Of a DNA stretch of 64,000 bases, positions 7,601 through 15,567 are shown piece by piece. Position 1 is the first letter of the stretch. Each line of letters opens with the position of its first letter. The notes below the pieces were generated by a model that saw only the letters and a list, made by a program, of their open reading frames with translations, was not told the origin of the DNA and searched no databases. The translations under genes were made by a program, and so were the position numbers. This DNA comes from Oscillospiraceae bacterium. GTDB lineage: Bacteria; Bacillota; Clostridia; Oscillospirales; Oscillospiraceae. The DNA lies in assembly GCA_902760845.1 (NCBI GenBank), contig CACWHX010000001.1, positions 30,738-94,737 of the forward strand, given 5' to 3'.

Positions 7601-7709
7601 GTAAGTTCGTTCGTTAAATAACAAACCTATTTACGATTTCCCATTCTTTTCTCTTCTTATCTTTGCTCTCTCTTCAAAAACGCCTTCACGGAAACGTGAA
7701 GGTGTTTTT
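7601..7709 (+). ncRNA. Candidate small RNA of about 110 nt
   Basis: Bounded by a good promoter (TTTACA-N17-TATAAA) and an intrinsic terminator with a GAAA tetraloop and five Ts. The body is strikingly C/U-rich (7640-7675). No start codon with a ribosome site was found inside. No known RNA family is recognised; this is a prediction from signals only. Confidence 0.4.
7676..7709 (+). terminator. Intrinsic terminator with GAAA tetraloop
   Basis: A 10-bp stem with one G-T pair (7681-7690 with 7695-7704), loop GAAA, five As before it and five Ts after it. Confidence 0.85.
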
Positions 7710-7876
7710 GATTTGCACGGCGACTGTGTCGCCGTGCAAATCGCCTGAGAACCGCTGCGCGGTTCTCAGGCGTGACGCACGCTTCATCGCCCTCGGCTTC
7801 GCCTCGGTTGGTCGGCATGCGGGCTCGCCTTGCTCGCCTCAGGGTGTTTTTGCCGCGGCGGAGCCACGGCAAAAAC
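7710..7876. repeat. Run of three perfect palindromes
   Basis: A 15-bp hairpin with a 3-base loop (7710-7724 with 7728-7742) is directly followed by a 14-bp hairpin with a 3-base loop (7742-7755 with 7759-7772). After a 73-base gap comes a 10-bp hairpin (7846-7855 with 7867-7876). Their arms differ in sequence, so they are not copies of each other. They follow the terminator at 7676-7709. Confidence 0.8.
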
Positions 7877-7923
7877 GGATCAAGGGGTGGGGTGATTTTT
7901 TGCTTTCGTCGGCGGTGTACTTT

Positions 7924-7932
7924 TGTTATAAT
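7924..7932 (+). promoter_or_regulatory. Extended -10 box of the response regulator gene
   Basis: TGTTATAAT (extended -10, TGn-TATAAT) lies 33 bases upstream of the start codon. No good -35 box is found at the right distance, which is acceptable for extended -10 promoters. Confidence 0.55.
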
Positions 7933-7965
7933 GAATCTATCATCTATTTCATGCGAGGAACGATC

Positions 7966-8637
7966 ATGTATCGAATTTTTATTGTGGAAGACGATCCGGG
8001 CATTGCCGAGGGCATCCGCGCGCAGGCGGAGCTCTGGGCGCTGGAGGCGCGCTGCATCCGGGATTTTCGCGCGGTGATGGCGGAGTTCGCGGCGTTTCAG
8101 CCGCACCTGGTGCTGCTGGACATCGCCCTCCCCTTCTTTGACGGCTACCACTGGTGCAGCGAGATCCGCAAGGTGTCCAAGGTGCCGATCCTCTTTCTCT
8201 CGTCGGCGTCGGACAACATGAATCTCATCATGGCGATGAACATGGGCGCGGACGATTTTATCGCCAAGCCCTTTGACGCGAACGTGCTGATGGCGAAGAT
8301 TCAGGCGCTGCTGCGCCGCACCTATGACTTCGGCGACGCCGTGCCGGTGCTGGAGCACCGCGGCGCGCTGTTAAACACCGCGGACGGCACCTTTTCCTAT
8401 GCCGGCGGGACGCTGCCGCTGTCCAAAAACGAATACCGCATTTTGCTGCTGCTGATGCAGAACAAGGGCAGGATCGTCAGCCGCGAGCGGCTCATGCAGG
8501 CGCTCTGGGAGACGGACAGCTTCGTGGACGACAACACGCTGACCGTGAATGTGAATCGTCTGCGCAAGAAGCTCAACGCCGCGGGGCTGGAGGACTTCAT
8601 CACGACGAAGCACGGCGCCGGATATCTGATCGGCTGA
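7966..8637 (+). CDS. bceR: BceR-like OmpR-family response regulator
   Basis: Response regulator of 223 residues for a peptide-resistance two-component system. The receiver domain has acidic residues in VEDD, phosphoacceptor Asp52 (LLDIALP) and Lys101 (IAKPFD). The C-terminal winged helix of the OmpR type (residues about 130-223) ends with KHGAGYLIG. The ATG at 7966 follows GAGGA by 7 bases. The kinase gene starts 8 bases after it. Assignment to the Bce group rests on the neighbouring kinase without a sensor domain and the FtsX-type transporter. A BceR-type box precedes the transporter genes. Confidence 0.85.
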   Translation: MYRIFIVEDDPGIAEGIRAQAELWALEARCIRDFRAVMAEFAAFQPHLVLLDIALPFFDGYHWCSEIRKVSKVPILFLSSASDNMNLIMAMNMGADDFIAKPFDANVLMAKIQALLRRTYDFGDAVPVLEHRGALLNTADGTFSYAGGTLPLSKNEYRILLLLMQNKGRIVSRERLMQALWETDSFVDDNTLTVNVNRLRKKLNAAGLEDFITTKHGAGYLIG

Positions 8638-8645
8638 GGCGCGCC

Positions 8646-9638
8646 ATGGGCTTTTTTCGTCACTATCTGAAGCAGCGGCGGCGCGTGATCGCCGTGTTCC
8701 TGCTCTGCTGCGCCGTCTTTTTCGCCACGTTCGCGCTCTACGCGCTGCCGCTCGGCGCGGTGCTGTATCCCGCGCTCCTGTGCGCCGTCGTCCTGCTGAT
8801 CGCCGCGCTGTTCGACGTGCAGCGCGCGCGGATAAAGCACCGGCAGCTGCAGAGTATCGCCGGGCTTTCCGCCGCGCTGATGGAGGATGTGTTCCCGCCG
8901 GAAGAGACCATAGACGACGCGGACTATCAAACGATCATCCGCCTGCTGCGGCAGGAGCAGCGCGCGCTCGCCGGGCAGATGGACGCCCGCTTTCGGGACA
9001 CGGTGGACTACTACACGCTCTGGGCGCACCAGATCAAAACGCCCATCGCCTCCATGCGCATCACGCTGCAGGGCGAGGACTCCCCCCGCGCGCGGCGGCT
9101 GAGCGCCGATCTGCTGCACATCGAGCAGTATGTCGAGATGGTGCTGGTGTTCCTCCGGCTCGGCTCTGACAGCACGGATTATGTGATCCGATCGTGCGAT
9201 CTGGATGACATTTTGCGCGGAGCGGTCAAAAAATTCGCCGGAGAATTCATCGGGAGAAAGATCCGACTCGAATATCAGCCCACGCACGAAACCGTCCTGA
9301 CAGACGAAAAATGGCTCTCCTTCGTCATCGAGCAGCTGCTCTCCAACGCGCTGAAATATACGCCCGAGGGCAGCGTCCGCATTGAGATGGAGCCGAACAA
9401 GACGCTCTGCATCCGCGACACGGGCATCGGCATCGCGCCGGAGGACCTGCCGCGCATCTTTGAAAAGGGCTACACCGGCTGCAACGGCCGCGTTGACAAA
9501 AGGGCCAGCGGCATCGGGCTGTATCTCTGCCGGCGCATCTGCGCAAATCTCGGCCACACCATCTCCGCCGAATCCGTTGTGGGCGCGGGGACGACCATCC
9601 GGATCGGTCTGCAGGAGGCGCAGCTGGAGATCGAATAG
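8646..9638 (+). CDS. bceS: BceS-like intramembrane-sensing histidine kinase
   Basis: Sensor kinase of 330 residues. Two transmembrane helices (about 13-33 and 37-55) are joined by only a few residues, so there is no extracellular sensor domain. This is the mark of intramembrane-sensing kinases that receive their signal from the partner transporter. The phosphorylated His128 lies in TLWAHQIKTP. The N box (EQLLSNALKYTPEG) and the G boxes (DTGIGI, SGIGLYL) are intact. The ribosome site is weak, and the gene directly follows the regulator. In Bce systems the kinase and transporter form a complex that detects flux of cell-wall-targeting peptides. Confidence 0.85.
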   Translation: MGFFRHYLKQRRRVIAVFLLCCAVFFATFALYALPLGAVLYPALLCAVVLLIAALFDVQRARIKHRQLQSIAGLSAALMEDVFPPEETIDDADYQTIIRLLRQEQRALAGQMDARFRDTVDYYTLWAHQIKTPIASMRITLQGEDSPRARRLSADLLHIEQYVEMVLVFLRLGSDSTDYVIRSCDLDDILRGAVKKFAGEFIGRKIRLEYQPTHETVLTDEKWLSFVIEQLLSNALKYTPEGSVRIEMEPNKTLCIRDTGIGIAPEDLPRIFEKGYTGCNGRVDKRASGIGLYLCRRICANLGHTISAESVVGAGTTIRIGLQEAQLEIE

Positions 9639-9652
9639 CGGCGCACGGAATG

Positions 9653-9666
9653 TGACAAAATTGTAA
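9653..9666. promoter_or_regulatory. BceR-type operator upstream of the transporter genes
   Basis: TGACA-AAAT-TGTAA fits the published BceR-type consensus TNACA-N4-TGTAA exactly. A second TGTAA half site is at 9683-9687. An 8-bp inverted repeat (GGGGAAAT/ATTTCCCC, 9676-9683 with 9707-9714) and a -10 box TACAAT (9721-9726) without a good -35 follow, as expected for an activator-dependent promoter. Confidence 0.75.
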
Positions 9667-9758
9667 GGTTTTCGTGGGGAAATGTAAGCCAATTCGATGG
9701 CAGCGCATTTCCCCGTTTGCTACAATGGAGGCACAAATCCCGAAGGAGGATGGTTCCG

Positions 9759-10523
9759 ATGAGCATTCTGACTGTCACAGGACTGAAAAAAATCTATACG
9801 ACCCGCTTCGGCGGCAACCAGGTGGAGGCGCTGAAGAACGTCAATTTCAGCGTGGAGCAGGGCGAATACGTCGCCATCATGGGCGAGAGCGGCTCCGGCA
9901 AGACGACGCTGCTGAATCTGCTGGCGGCGCTCGACCGCCCCACGGCGGGCTCGGTGGTGCTCGACGGCATGGAGCTGACCGAGATTCGCGACAGCGACGT
10001 CGCCGCGTTCCGGCGCGACCATCTCGGCTTCGTGTTTCAGGAGTTCAACCTGCTGGACACGTTCTCGCTGGAGGACAACATCTATCTCCCGCTCGTGCTG
10101 GCCGGCGTGCCGCACGCGGAGATGGAGGCGCGCCTGCGTCCGCTCGCAAAGGAGCTGGGCATCGTGTCGCTGCTGAAAAAATACCCCTACGAGGTCTCCG
10201 GCGGGCAAAAGCAGCGCGCGGCCGTGGCGCGCGCGCTCATCACGAACCCCAAGCTGCTGCTGGCCGACGAGCCGACCGGCGCGCTCGACTCCCGGTCCAC
10301 GGACGAGCTGCTGCGCCTCTTCAGCGCCATCAACGCCCACGGGCAGACGGTCCTGATGGTGACGCACTCGGTCAAGGCGGCGAGCCACGCGCAGCGCGTG
10401 CTGTTCATCAAGGACGGCGAGGTGTTCCACCAGATCTATCGCGGCGGCAGCACCTCGGAGCAGCTGTATCAGAAGATCTCCGATACGCTTACCATGCTTG
10501 CGACAGGCGGTGAGCAGTCATGA
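9759..10523 (+). CDS. bceA: BceA-like ABC transporter ATPase
   Basis: ATPase of 254 residues for a Bce-type antimicrobial peptide resistance transporter. Walker A is GESGSGKT (42-49), the Q-loop is in FVFQEFNLLD, the signature is VSGGQKQR, Walker B is LLLADEPTG and the H-loop is in MVTHS. The ATG at 9759 follows AAGGAGGA by about 8 bases. Its stop overlaps the permease start (ATGA). Expression is probably induced through the BceR box at 9653. The substrate is not predictable; relatives act on bacitracin, lantibiotics and other lipid II-cycle binders. Confidence 0.9.
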   Translation: MSILTVTGLKKIYTTRFGGNQVEALKNVNFSVEQGEYVAIMGESGSGKTTLLNLLAALDRPTAGSVVLDGMELTEIRDSDVAAFRRDHLGFVFQEFNLLDTFSLEDNIYLPLVLAGVPHAEMEARLRPLAKELGIVSLLKKYPYEVSGGQKQRAAVARALITNPKLLLADEPTGALDSRSTDELLRLFSAINAHGQTVLMVTHSVKAASHAQRVLFIKDGEVFHQIYRGGSTSEQLYQKISDTLTMLATGGEQS

Positions 10524-12571
10524 GCGGGGGCTTTTACTCCCGTCTCGCCTGGACGGGCATCCACAAAAACAGGCGCCTGTATCTCCCCTATTTTCTCACC
10601 TGCGCCGGCATGGTCATGATGTATTACATCATCGCCTTTCTTGCCGACTCGCCGCTGGTGGCGTCCATCCGGGGCGGCGAAATGCTGACCTCCATCCTCG
10701 GCTTCGGGCGGATTGTAATGCTCGTGTTCGCCGCGATCTTCCTGTTTTATACCAACTCCTTCCTGATGCGTCGGCGCCGCCGGGAGTTTGGGCTTTACAG
10801 CATTCTCGGCATGAACAAGCGCAACATCAGCCGCATTCTCACGCTGGAGACGCTCATCACGGCGCTGTTCTCCCTCCTGGCCGGGCTGTTCGCGGGCATT
10901 CTGCTCTCAAAGCTCGCGGAGCTCATCCTGATGCGCATGATGCAGAGCACAACGACCTACACGCTCTCCGTGTCGCTTTCCGACATCCTGCAGACCGTTT
11001 TCGTGTTCGCGGCGATTTTTCTGCTGATCCTGATCTTCAACGCGGGCCGCGTGCGGCTCTCGAAGCCGCTCAGCCTGCTGCAGAGCGAGAGCACGGGCGA
11101 AAAGCCTCCGCGCGCCAACTGGGTGCTGGCGCTGCTGGGCGTGCTGATCCTCGCCGCGGCATATTACCTCGCCGTGACGGTCTACAATCCCATCGACGCG
11201 CTGGCCTGGTTCACCGTCGCGGTCATCATGGTCATCATCGCGACGTATCTCATCTTCATCGCGGGCAGCGTCGCGCTCTGCCGCGCGCTGCAGAAAAACC
11301 AGCGGTATTACTATCAGACGCGCCACTTCGTCTCCGTGTCGAGCATGGCATACCGCATGAAGCGCAACGGCGCGGGGCTGGCCTCCATCTGCATTCTGAG
11401 CACCATGGTGCTTGTGATCCTCTCCAGCACCGGCAGCCTCTTCATCGGCGCGGAGGACAGTCTCCATCGGATGTTTCCCCGCGACATGGCCGTTACCTTT
11501 ACGCTCAGCGACCCGGAATACTGCACGGACGATCAGCTCGCGCAGTACCGTGCGCTCATTGAAGACGCGGTCGAAAAGCCGGTCTCAAATCCGCTTGAAT
11601 ACGTCACAGCTGAGCTTGCGGGGCTGCAGAACGACGACGGCAGCCTGAACATCTATCTCCCGAGTTCGCGCGGCATCACGTCGAACGCCTATGCCCGCCT
11701 GCGGATGCTCTATGTGTTCCCGCTCGACGTGTACAACACGACCATGGGGGCGCATGAGACTCTGTCGCCCGGCGAGGCGCTCATCTGCACGAACGACGCC
11801 CCCTACGCCTACGAGACGTTTTCCATCAACGGCGGGGATTCGCTCGCCGTGCGCACGGTGGAGGACTTTGACACCGCGCTCGGCGCGGAATCCTCCATCA
11901 TCGCCTATTTTGTGTTTGTGCCGGATTTCACGGACTTCATCGCGCCGTACCTGGCGCTTGACCCCGACGAGATGCTCAACGGCGAGATCACGCTGCAGTA
12001 TCAGTACAGCTTCGATATCGACGCGGATCGCACGGAGACGGACGCCATCGTGGGGCGGCTCTTTGACGCGATTGCGGACTATGTCTACCCGGATGAGGAC
12101 ACGCACTGCGACGACATCGTCTCCTATGGCCTCGAATCCCAGATGGAGCGGCGCGAAGCGTTCTACGGCCTGTTCGGCGGGCTGTTCTTCCTCGGCATTC
12201 TGCTGAGTCTGGTGTTCACGCTTGCCACAGTGCTCATCATCTACTACAAGCAGGTGTCCGAGGGCTATGAGGATCAGGCCCGGTTCGAGATCATGCAGAA
12301 GGTGGGCATGACAAAGCCGGAGATTCGACGAAGCATCAACGCGCAGGTCAAGACCGTCTTCCTCCTGCCGCTCGGCATGGCGGGGCTGCACCTCGCGTTT
12401 GCCTTCCCCTTCATCTGGCGCATTCTGCATATGTGGGGGCTGGTGAATCTGCCGCTGCTCATCGGCGTAACGGCCGGCTGCTTCATCGTGTTCGGCGCGC
12501 TGTACCTGCTCATCTACCGCGCAACGTCAAACGCATACTACGCAATCGTCAGCGGCGCAAGGGAAATGTGA
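10520..12571 (+). CDS. bceB: BceB-like FtsX-family ABC permease
   Basis: Membrane permease of 683 residues, the usual size for BceB (about 650). One transmembrane helix starts at about residue 24, and the first FtsX block is at about 58-180 with the family motif FGLYSILGMNKRNI. Two helices (about 200-250), the large extracellular sensor domain (about 310-530) and a last group of three helices (about 550-680) follow. The extracellular domain is thought to bind peptide or lipid-peptide complexes. It overlaps bceA by four bases and is followed by a strong terminator. Confidence 0.9.
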   Translation: MSGGFYSRLAWTGIHKNRRLYLPYFLTCAGMVMMYYIIAFLADSPLVASIRGGEMLTSILGFGRIVMLVFAAIFLFYTNSFLMRRRRREFGLYSILGMNKRNISRILTLETLITALFSLLAGLFAGILLSKLAELILMRMMQSTTTYTLSVSLSDILQTVFVFAAIFLLILIFNAGRVRLSKPLSLLQSESTGEKPPRANWVLALLGVLILAAAYYLAVTVYNPIDALAWFTVAVIMVIIATYLIFIAGSVALCRALQKNQRYYYQTRHFVSVSSMAYRMKRNGAGLASICILSTMVLVILSSTGSLFIGAEDSLHRMFPRDMAVTFTLSDPEYCTDDQLAQYRALIEDAVEKPVSNPLEYVTAELAGLQNDDGSLNIYLPSSRGITSNAYARLRMLYVFPLDVYNTTMGAHETLSPGEALICTNDAPYAYETFSINGGDSLAVRTVEDFDTALGAESSIIAYFVFVPDFTDFIAPYLALDPDEMLNGEITLQYQYSFDIDADRTETDAIVGRLFDAIADYVYPDEDTHCDDIVSYGLESQMERREAFYGLFGGLFFLGILLSLVFTLATVLIIYYKQVSEGYEDQARFEIMQKVGMTKPEIRRSINAQVKTVFLLPLGMAGLHLAFAFPFIWRILHMWGLVNLPLLIGVTAGCFIVFGALYLLIYRATSNAYYAIVSGAREM

Positions 12572-12598
12572 GCGGCGGCTTTCCCGCAGTATGATAAA

Positions 12599-12638
12599 TG
12601 CACCTGAGGGCGTTTGCAAACCTCAGGTGCACTTTGTT
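12599..12638 (+). terminator. Terminator after bceB
   Basis: A perfect 11-bp stem TGCACCTGAGG (12599-12609 with 12621-12631), followed by CTTTGTT. Confidence 0.85.
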
Positions 12639-12910
12639 AATTATTTTGAAAAACAGAAAAAGGAATTACCTGCGGTTCCTCCCGCCGCAAGGAAGCCGAT
12701 GCACGCCGCCGAAGCCAGAAAAAGCCGACGACAAACCTGGAACCCCGTGTACTGATCTGAACCAAAAAATCACCCCTCTAAACCCCCTGGTATGTGCCAA
12801 TTTTTAACAAATAGGTGAAGTTCAGACTCTGTCATGATTCCGAATTATACTATATTTCGCGCTTTTCTTCAAAGTCAATTTTTAGAATTTTTAGGATTTC
12901 TATTAAATGG

Positions 12911-12950
12911 GAAATAAAAAGAATCCACAAGCCGCTTCTGTGGATTCTTT
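12911..12950 (-). terminator. Terminator of the glycan operon
   Basis: A perfect 12-bp stem (12918-12929 with 12939-12950). On the minus strand it is followed by TTTATTTC just after the stop of the last glycosyltransferase gene. Confidence 0.8.
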
Positions 12951-12967
12951 GGCGGTATGATAACTCC

Positions 12968-14239
12968 CTACGGTTCATCCGCGCGGATCATGTCGATGAT
13001 GGCCTGCGCCTTGTGGCTCCAGTCGTTTTCGCGCGCCTGCGCATCGAGCAGGGCCAGATATTCCGGGTCGTCGCGCATAGTCATGGCCTCATCAAGCTTT
13101 TGCAGAAAGCTGTCATGATCCGTACCGATCAGGACGGACGAATACTTGCGGCACTCGTTCATGTCCGTAGTGACGATGGGCTTGTGCAGCGCCATGTACT
13201 CAAACACCTTCACGGGGTTTGTGGAGCGCGTGATATCGCTGATCTGAAACGGGATCATGAGCACGTCCGCGGCGCGGGCATAGTATTTCAGCACCTGATA
13301 GTCCCGCGGGCCGAGGAAATAGAGATCTTCCTCCATGCCGGTGAGATTTTCGTCAAACGACTCGTCGTACTTAATGCCAAATAACACAACGCTGTATTTC
13401 CCGGTCGCCGCGATCTTCTTCACAAGGTCATAATCAAACCACTTCGCGAGCGCGCCGTAATAACATATGATCGGTTTGCCGCGGTCCAGAATCTGCTGAA
13501 ACTCCGGCTCAAACCGAAAATTCGCGTCGTACGTCTGAAAAAACGCATAGTCCACGCCGTTGGAGGAGCGGGCGAGCCGCCGCGTTCCGCGCTTCGAGAT
13601 CACGTCCTGCGCGAGCAGGTCCGCCGTGACGACCACGTATACATCGTCGCACGACATCACATAGTCATACTTGTCCGTGATGTTGACCGGCAGCGTTTTC
13701 GTGCCGGCGAGCTCCGGGCTGATATGGTCGATGTATTCGTAAATGAACCCAAAGCCGCCGCGCAGGTACATGCCGATATCCTGCACGGAGAGCTTCCAGT
13801 CCGTAGAATAGAGCTGGACATACCGGGGCTTCGGAATCCGCCCCAGCTCCTCCATAAGGATGCGGCTCAGGGCAAGGTTATTGAAATTGAACAACCACAG
13901 ATTCTCGCTGTGCTTCTGGAGCGTCTTGACCTTGTCGGTCATCGTGGTGACCTCGTACAGTACAAGACAGCGGTTTTTTGCCAGATTGCTGGAAATGTGC
14001 TGCGGCCTCTGAAACAGCGGAACATGGTAACCAAAGCTGCTGCGCCAAAGGACGACACGGTCATAGTCCGCATCGAGCATCTTTTGGATCTCGCTGCGGT
14101 AAAAATCAGGGCGCAGTATGACGTCAAGACTGACTTTGTTGAAATAGTTGGCCACAATGTACGCATGCAGCTTGCGGCAGAAGCCCAGAAAGCCGTTTTT
14201 CCTGTACACGTTGACCAGTTTTGAAAGTTTCTCGTTCAT
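12968..14239 (-). CDS. GT4-type glycosyltransferase
   Basis: A 423-residue protein with a two-Rossmann (GT-B) layout. The N-terminal half holds an amphipathic region and YHVPLFQRPQHI. The C-terminal half carries nucleotide-sugar-binding features, PIICYYGALAKWFDYDL, then STNPVKVFEYMALHKPIV, whose glutamate is the usual donor-binding Glu of GT4 retaining enzymes. It is probably cytoplasmic or attached to the inner membrane face. It is the last gene of the glycan operon, 52 bases after the flavoprotein gene. The acceptor and donor are not predictable; given the UGM-like neighbour, a galactofuranosyl or related transfer is possible but unproven. Confidence 0.8.
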   Translation of the reverse strand: MNEKLSKLVNVYRKNGFLGFCRKLHAYIVANYFNKVSLDVILRPDFYRSEIQKMLDADYDRVVLWRSSFGYHVPLFQRPQHISSNLAKNRCLVLYEVTTMTDKVKTLQKHSENLWLFNFNNLALSRILMEELGRIPKPRYVQLYSTDWKLSVQDIGMYLRGGFGFIYEYIDHISPELAGTKTLPVNITDKYDYVMSCDDVYVVVTADLLAQDVISKRGTRRLARSSNGVDYAFFQTYDANFRFEPEFQQILDRGKPIICYYGALAKWFDYDLVKKIAATGKYSVVLFGIKYDESFDENLTGMEEDLYFLGPRDYQVLKYYARAADVLMIPFQISDITRSTNPVKVFEYMALHKPIVTTDMNECRKYSSVLIGTDHDSFLQKLDEAMTMRDDPEYLALLDAQARENDWSHKAQAIIDMIRADEP

Positions 14240-14291
14240 ATGACGTCCCTACAAACACACAAAAAGGAATTCCCCGGCGGCAAAAGACACC

Positions 14292-15548
14292 TCATTTCAG
14301 CTGCTTCGCCAACGCCTCCGCTTCCAGCATGCAGTCCTCCATCGAGCAATACGTCCATCCACCGTACCGCCCAATCGTGTAAATGCCGTGCGCGCGCAGT
14401 TCCGCCTTCCGCTGGCGGAGCTCCCGCTCGGTTTCCGTATTGATATGTACATAGGCGGGATCCATGACGATCGCGTTCCACGCCTGCAGCGGGTTCGTTT
14501 CGTCAATCACGCCATGCCGCTTCAGATTTTCCAGTGTCAGCTCCAGCTGGCGCTCCACGTCAATCTCCGCATCCCTGGGAAATCCGATCTCGATATACAT
14601 ACTGAGCTTGTCCGTGCCGAGAATATTGTCATAAAACCCAATCCGATAATAATTCGCATCGGTCTCCGGGACGTATATCCAGTGCTCCCGGTATTCCGAC
14701 TTCTTTGCAAAGCCGAGATTCAGCACAAGAACCTTGTTATAGGAAAGTCTCCCCTCCAGCGCGGAAAGCTCCGGGTCCCGGAACATCTTCAGGAAATGGT
14801 TGAGCGGCGCGGTGTTGATCAGATATTCATATTCGCAGGTCTCTCCGCTGCTGAACGTCGCGAGCCGGCGCTCTGGATCGACCGACGCGACCGCGCAGTC
14901 CAGCAGCACGCTGTCCGGTTCCAGCGCGCGATACAGGATATTGATGAACGAGCCCGCGCCATTGCGGGGATACAGGAAGGTGCTGTTGTAGGACCGGTCC
15001 TGCTCCCGCTTCATGTTCGCAACAATCTGGGGAATGTCCGCATAGGGGAAAAAGCGGCCCATGGCATTCTGATCCAGCGTGCGCAAATCGCAGGCGTAGA
15101 GCTTCTCATTGTAGGGTCTCAAGAACTTTTCCGTGATGGATCTTCCAAATTTTCCATACAGCATGTCCTGAAAATTTTCATACTCCGACTTTTGCTCGCG
15201 CTGAAAGAGGTCATACAGGCAGTCGATGAACTCCTGCTTTTCAAGCTGGTGGATATTCGCCTGAAACGGATAGTCGATCAACGCGCCCCGGTAGAGAATT
15301 TTGGTGCGCTTCTCCTGCACGATCACATCCGCAGGATCCACGTTGTCCAGAAACAGCTTCCGATACTTCTCCGTCTTGAAGTGGAAGAAATGCCCGGCAT
15401 AGTCCCAGACGTAATCCCCCTCACGAATGGTGCGGCAATAGCCGCCAGGCTCCCGCTCTTTCTCGACAATCCGATAATCGCACCCCAGCTGGTTTGCCAT
15501 CGCAAGCCCGGAAATCCCCGCGCCGATAATGAGATATTTTGCCTTCAT
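14292..15548 (-). CDS. UDP-galactopyranose-mutase-like flavoprotein
   Basis: An FAD-binding amine-oxidase-fold protein of 418 residues. The N-terminal dinucleotide motif GAGISGLAMAN and the GG motif REPGGYCRT are clear. DYAGHFFHFKTEKYRKLF resembles the active-site stretch of UDP-galactopyranose mutase, and EKFLRPYNEKLYACDLRTLD the mid-region of this group. The C-terminus ends with GRYGGWTYCSMEDCMLEAE, the usual FAD-closing segment. True UGMs are about 370 residues, and I cannot confirm the catalytic arginines, so -like is kept. The start at 15548 follows GGAG by 6 bases and places GxGxxG near the N-terminus. It lies between two glycosyltransferase genes. Confidence 0.75.
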   Translation of the reverse strand: MKAKYLIIGAGISGLAMANQLGCDYRIVEKEREPGGYCRTIREGDYVWDYAGHFFHFKTEKYRKLFLDNVDPADVIVQEKRTKILYRGALIDYPFQANIHQLEKQEFIDCLYDLFQREQKSEYENFQDMLYGKFGRSITEKFLRPYNEKLYACDLRTLDQNAMGRFFPYADIPQIVANMKREQDRSYNSTFLYPRNGAGSFINILYRALEPDSVLLDCAVASVDPERRLATFSSGETCEYEYLINTAPLNHFLKMFRDPELSALEGRLSYNKVLVLNLGFAKKSEYREHWIYVPETDANYYRIGFYDNILGTDKLSMYIEIGFPRDAEIDVERQLELTLENLKRHGVIDETNPLQAWNAIVMDPAYVHINTETERELRQRKAELRAHGIYTIGRYGGWTYCSMEDCMLEAEALAKQLK

Positions 15549-15567
15549 CTTTAACTCCATCAAAAAA

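Larger units (their letters stand above)
7469..7965. other. 497-bp gap between spmB and the Bce response regulator
   Basis: No convincing protein gene. The stretch holds an AT-rich part with a promoter (7566-7594), a C/U-rich possible small RNA ending in a terminator (to 7709), three further perfect palindromes (7710-7876), a non-repeated GC-rich piece between them (7773-7845), and the promoter of the response regulator near 7924-7932. Confidence 0.7.
12572..12967. other. Convergent 396-bp gap between bceB and the glycan operon
   Basis: Holds the bceB terminator (12599) and the terminator of the minus-strand operon (12918-12950). Between them, 12640-12915 turns from GC-rich to strongly AT-rich; no gene, RNA or repeat is recognised there. 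Confidence 0.6.

Noticed and set aside
7710..7876. CRISPR-like array
   Set aside because: The units are palindromes with different arms, not direct repeats with regular spacers, and no cas gene is present.
8397..9692. A 431-codon minus-strand frame over bceS
   Set aside because: Antisense shadow of a clear histidine kinase.
14292..15548. Naming the flavoprotein glf (true UDP-galactopyranose mutase)
   Set aside because: It is longer than typical UGM and the substrate-binding arginines could not be placed by eye; only the fold and general motifs are supported.
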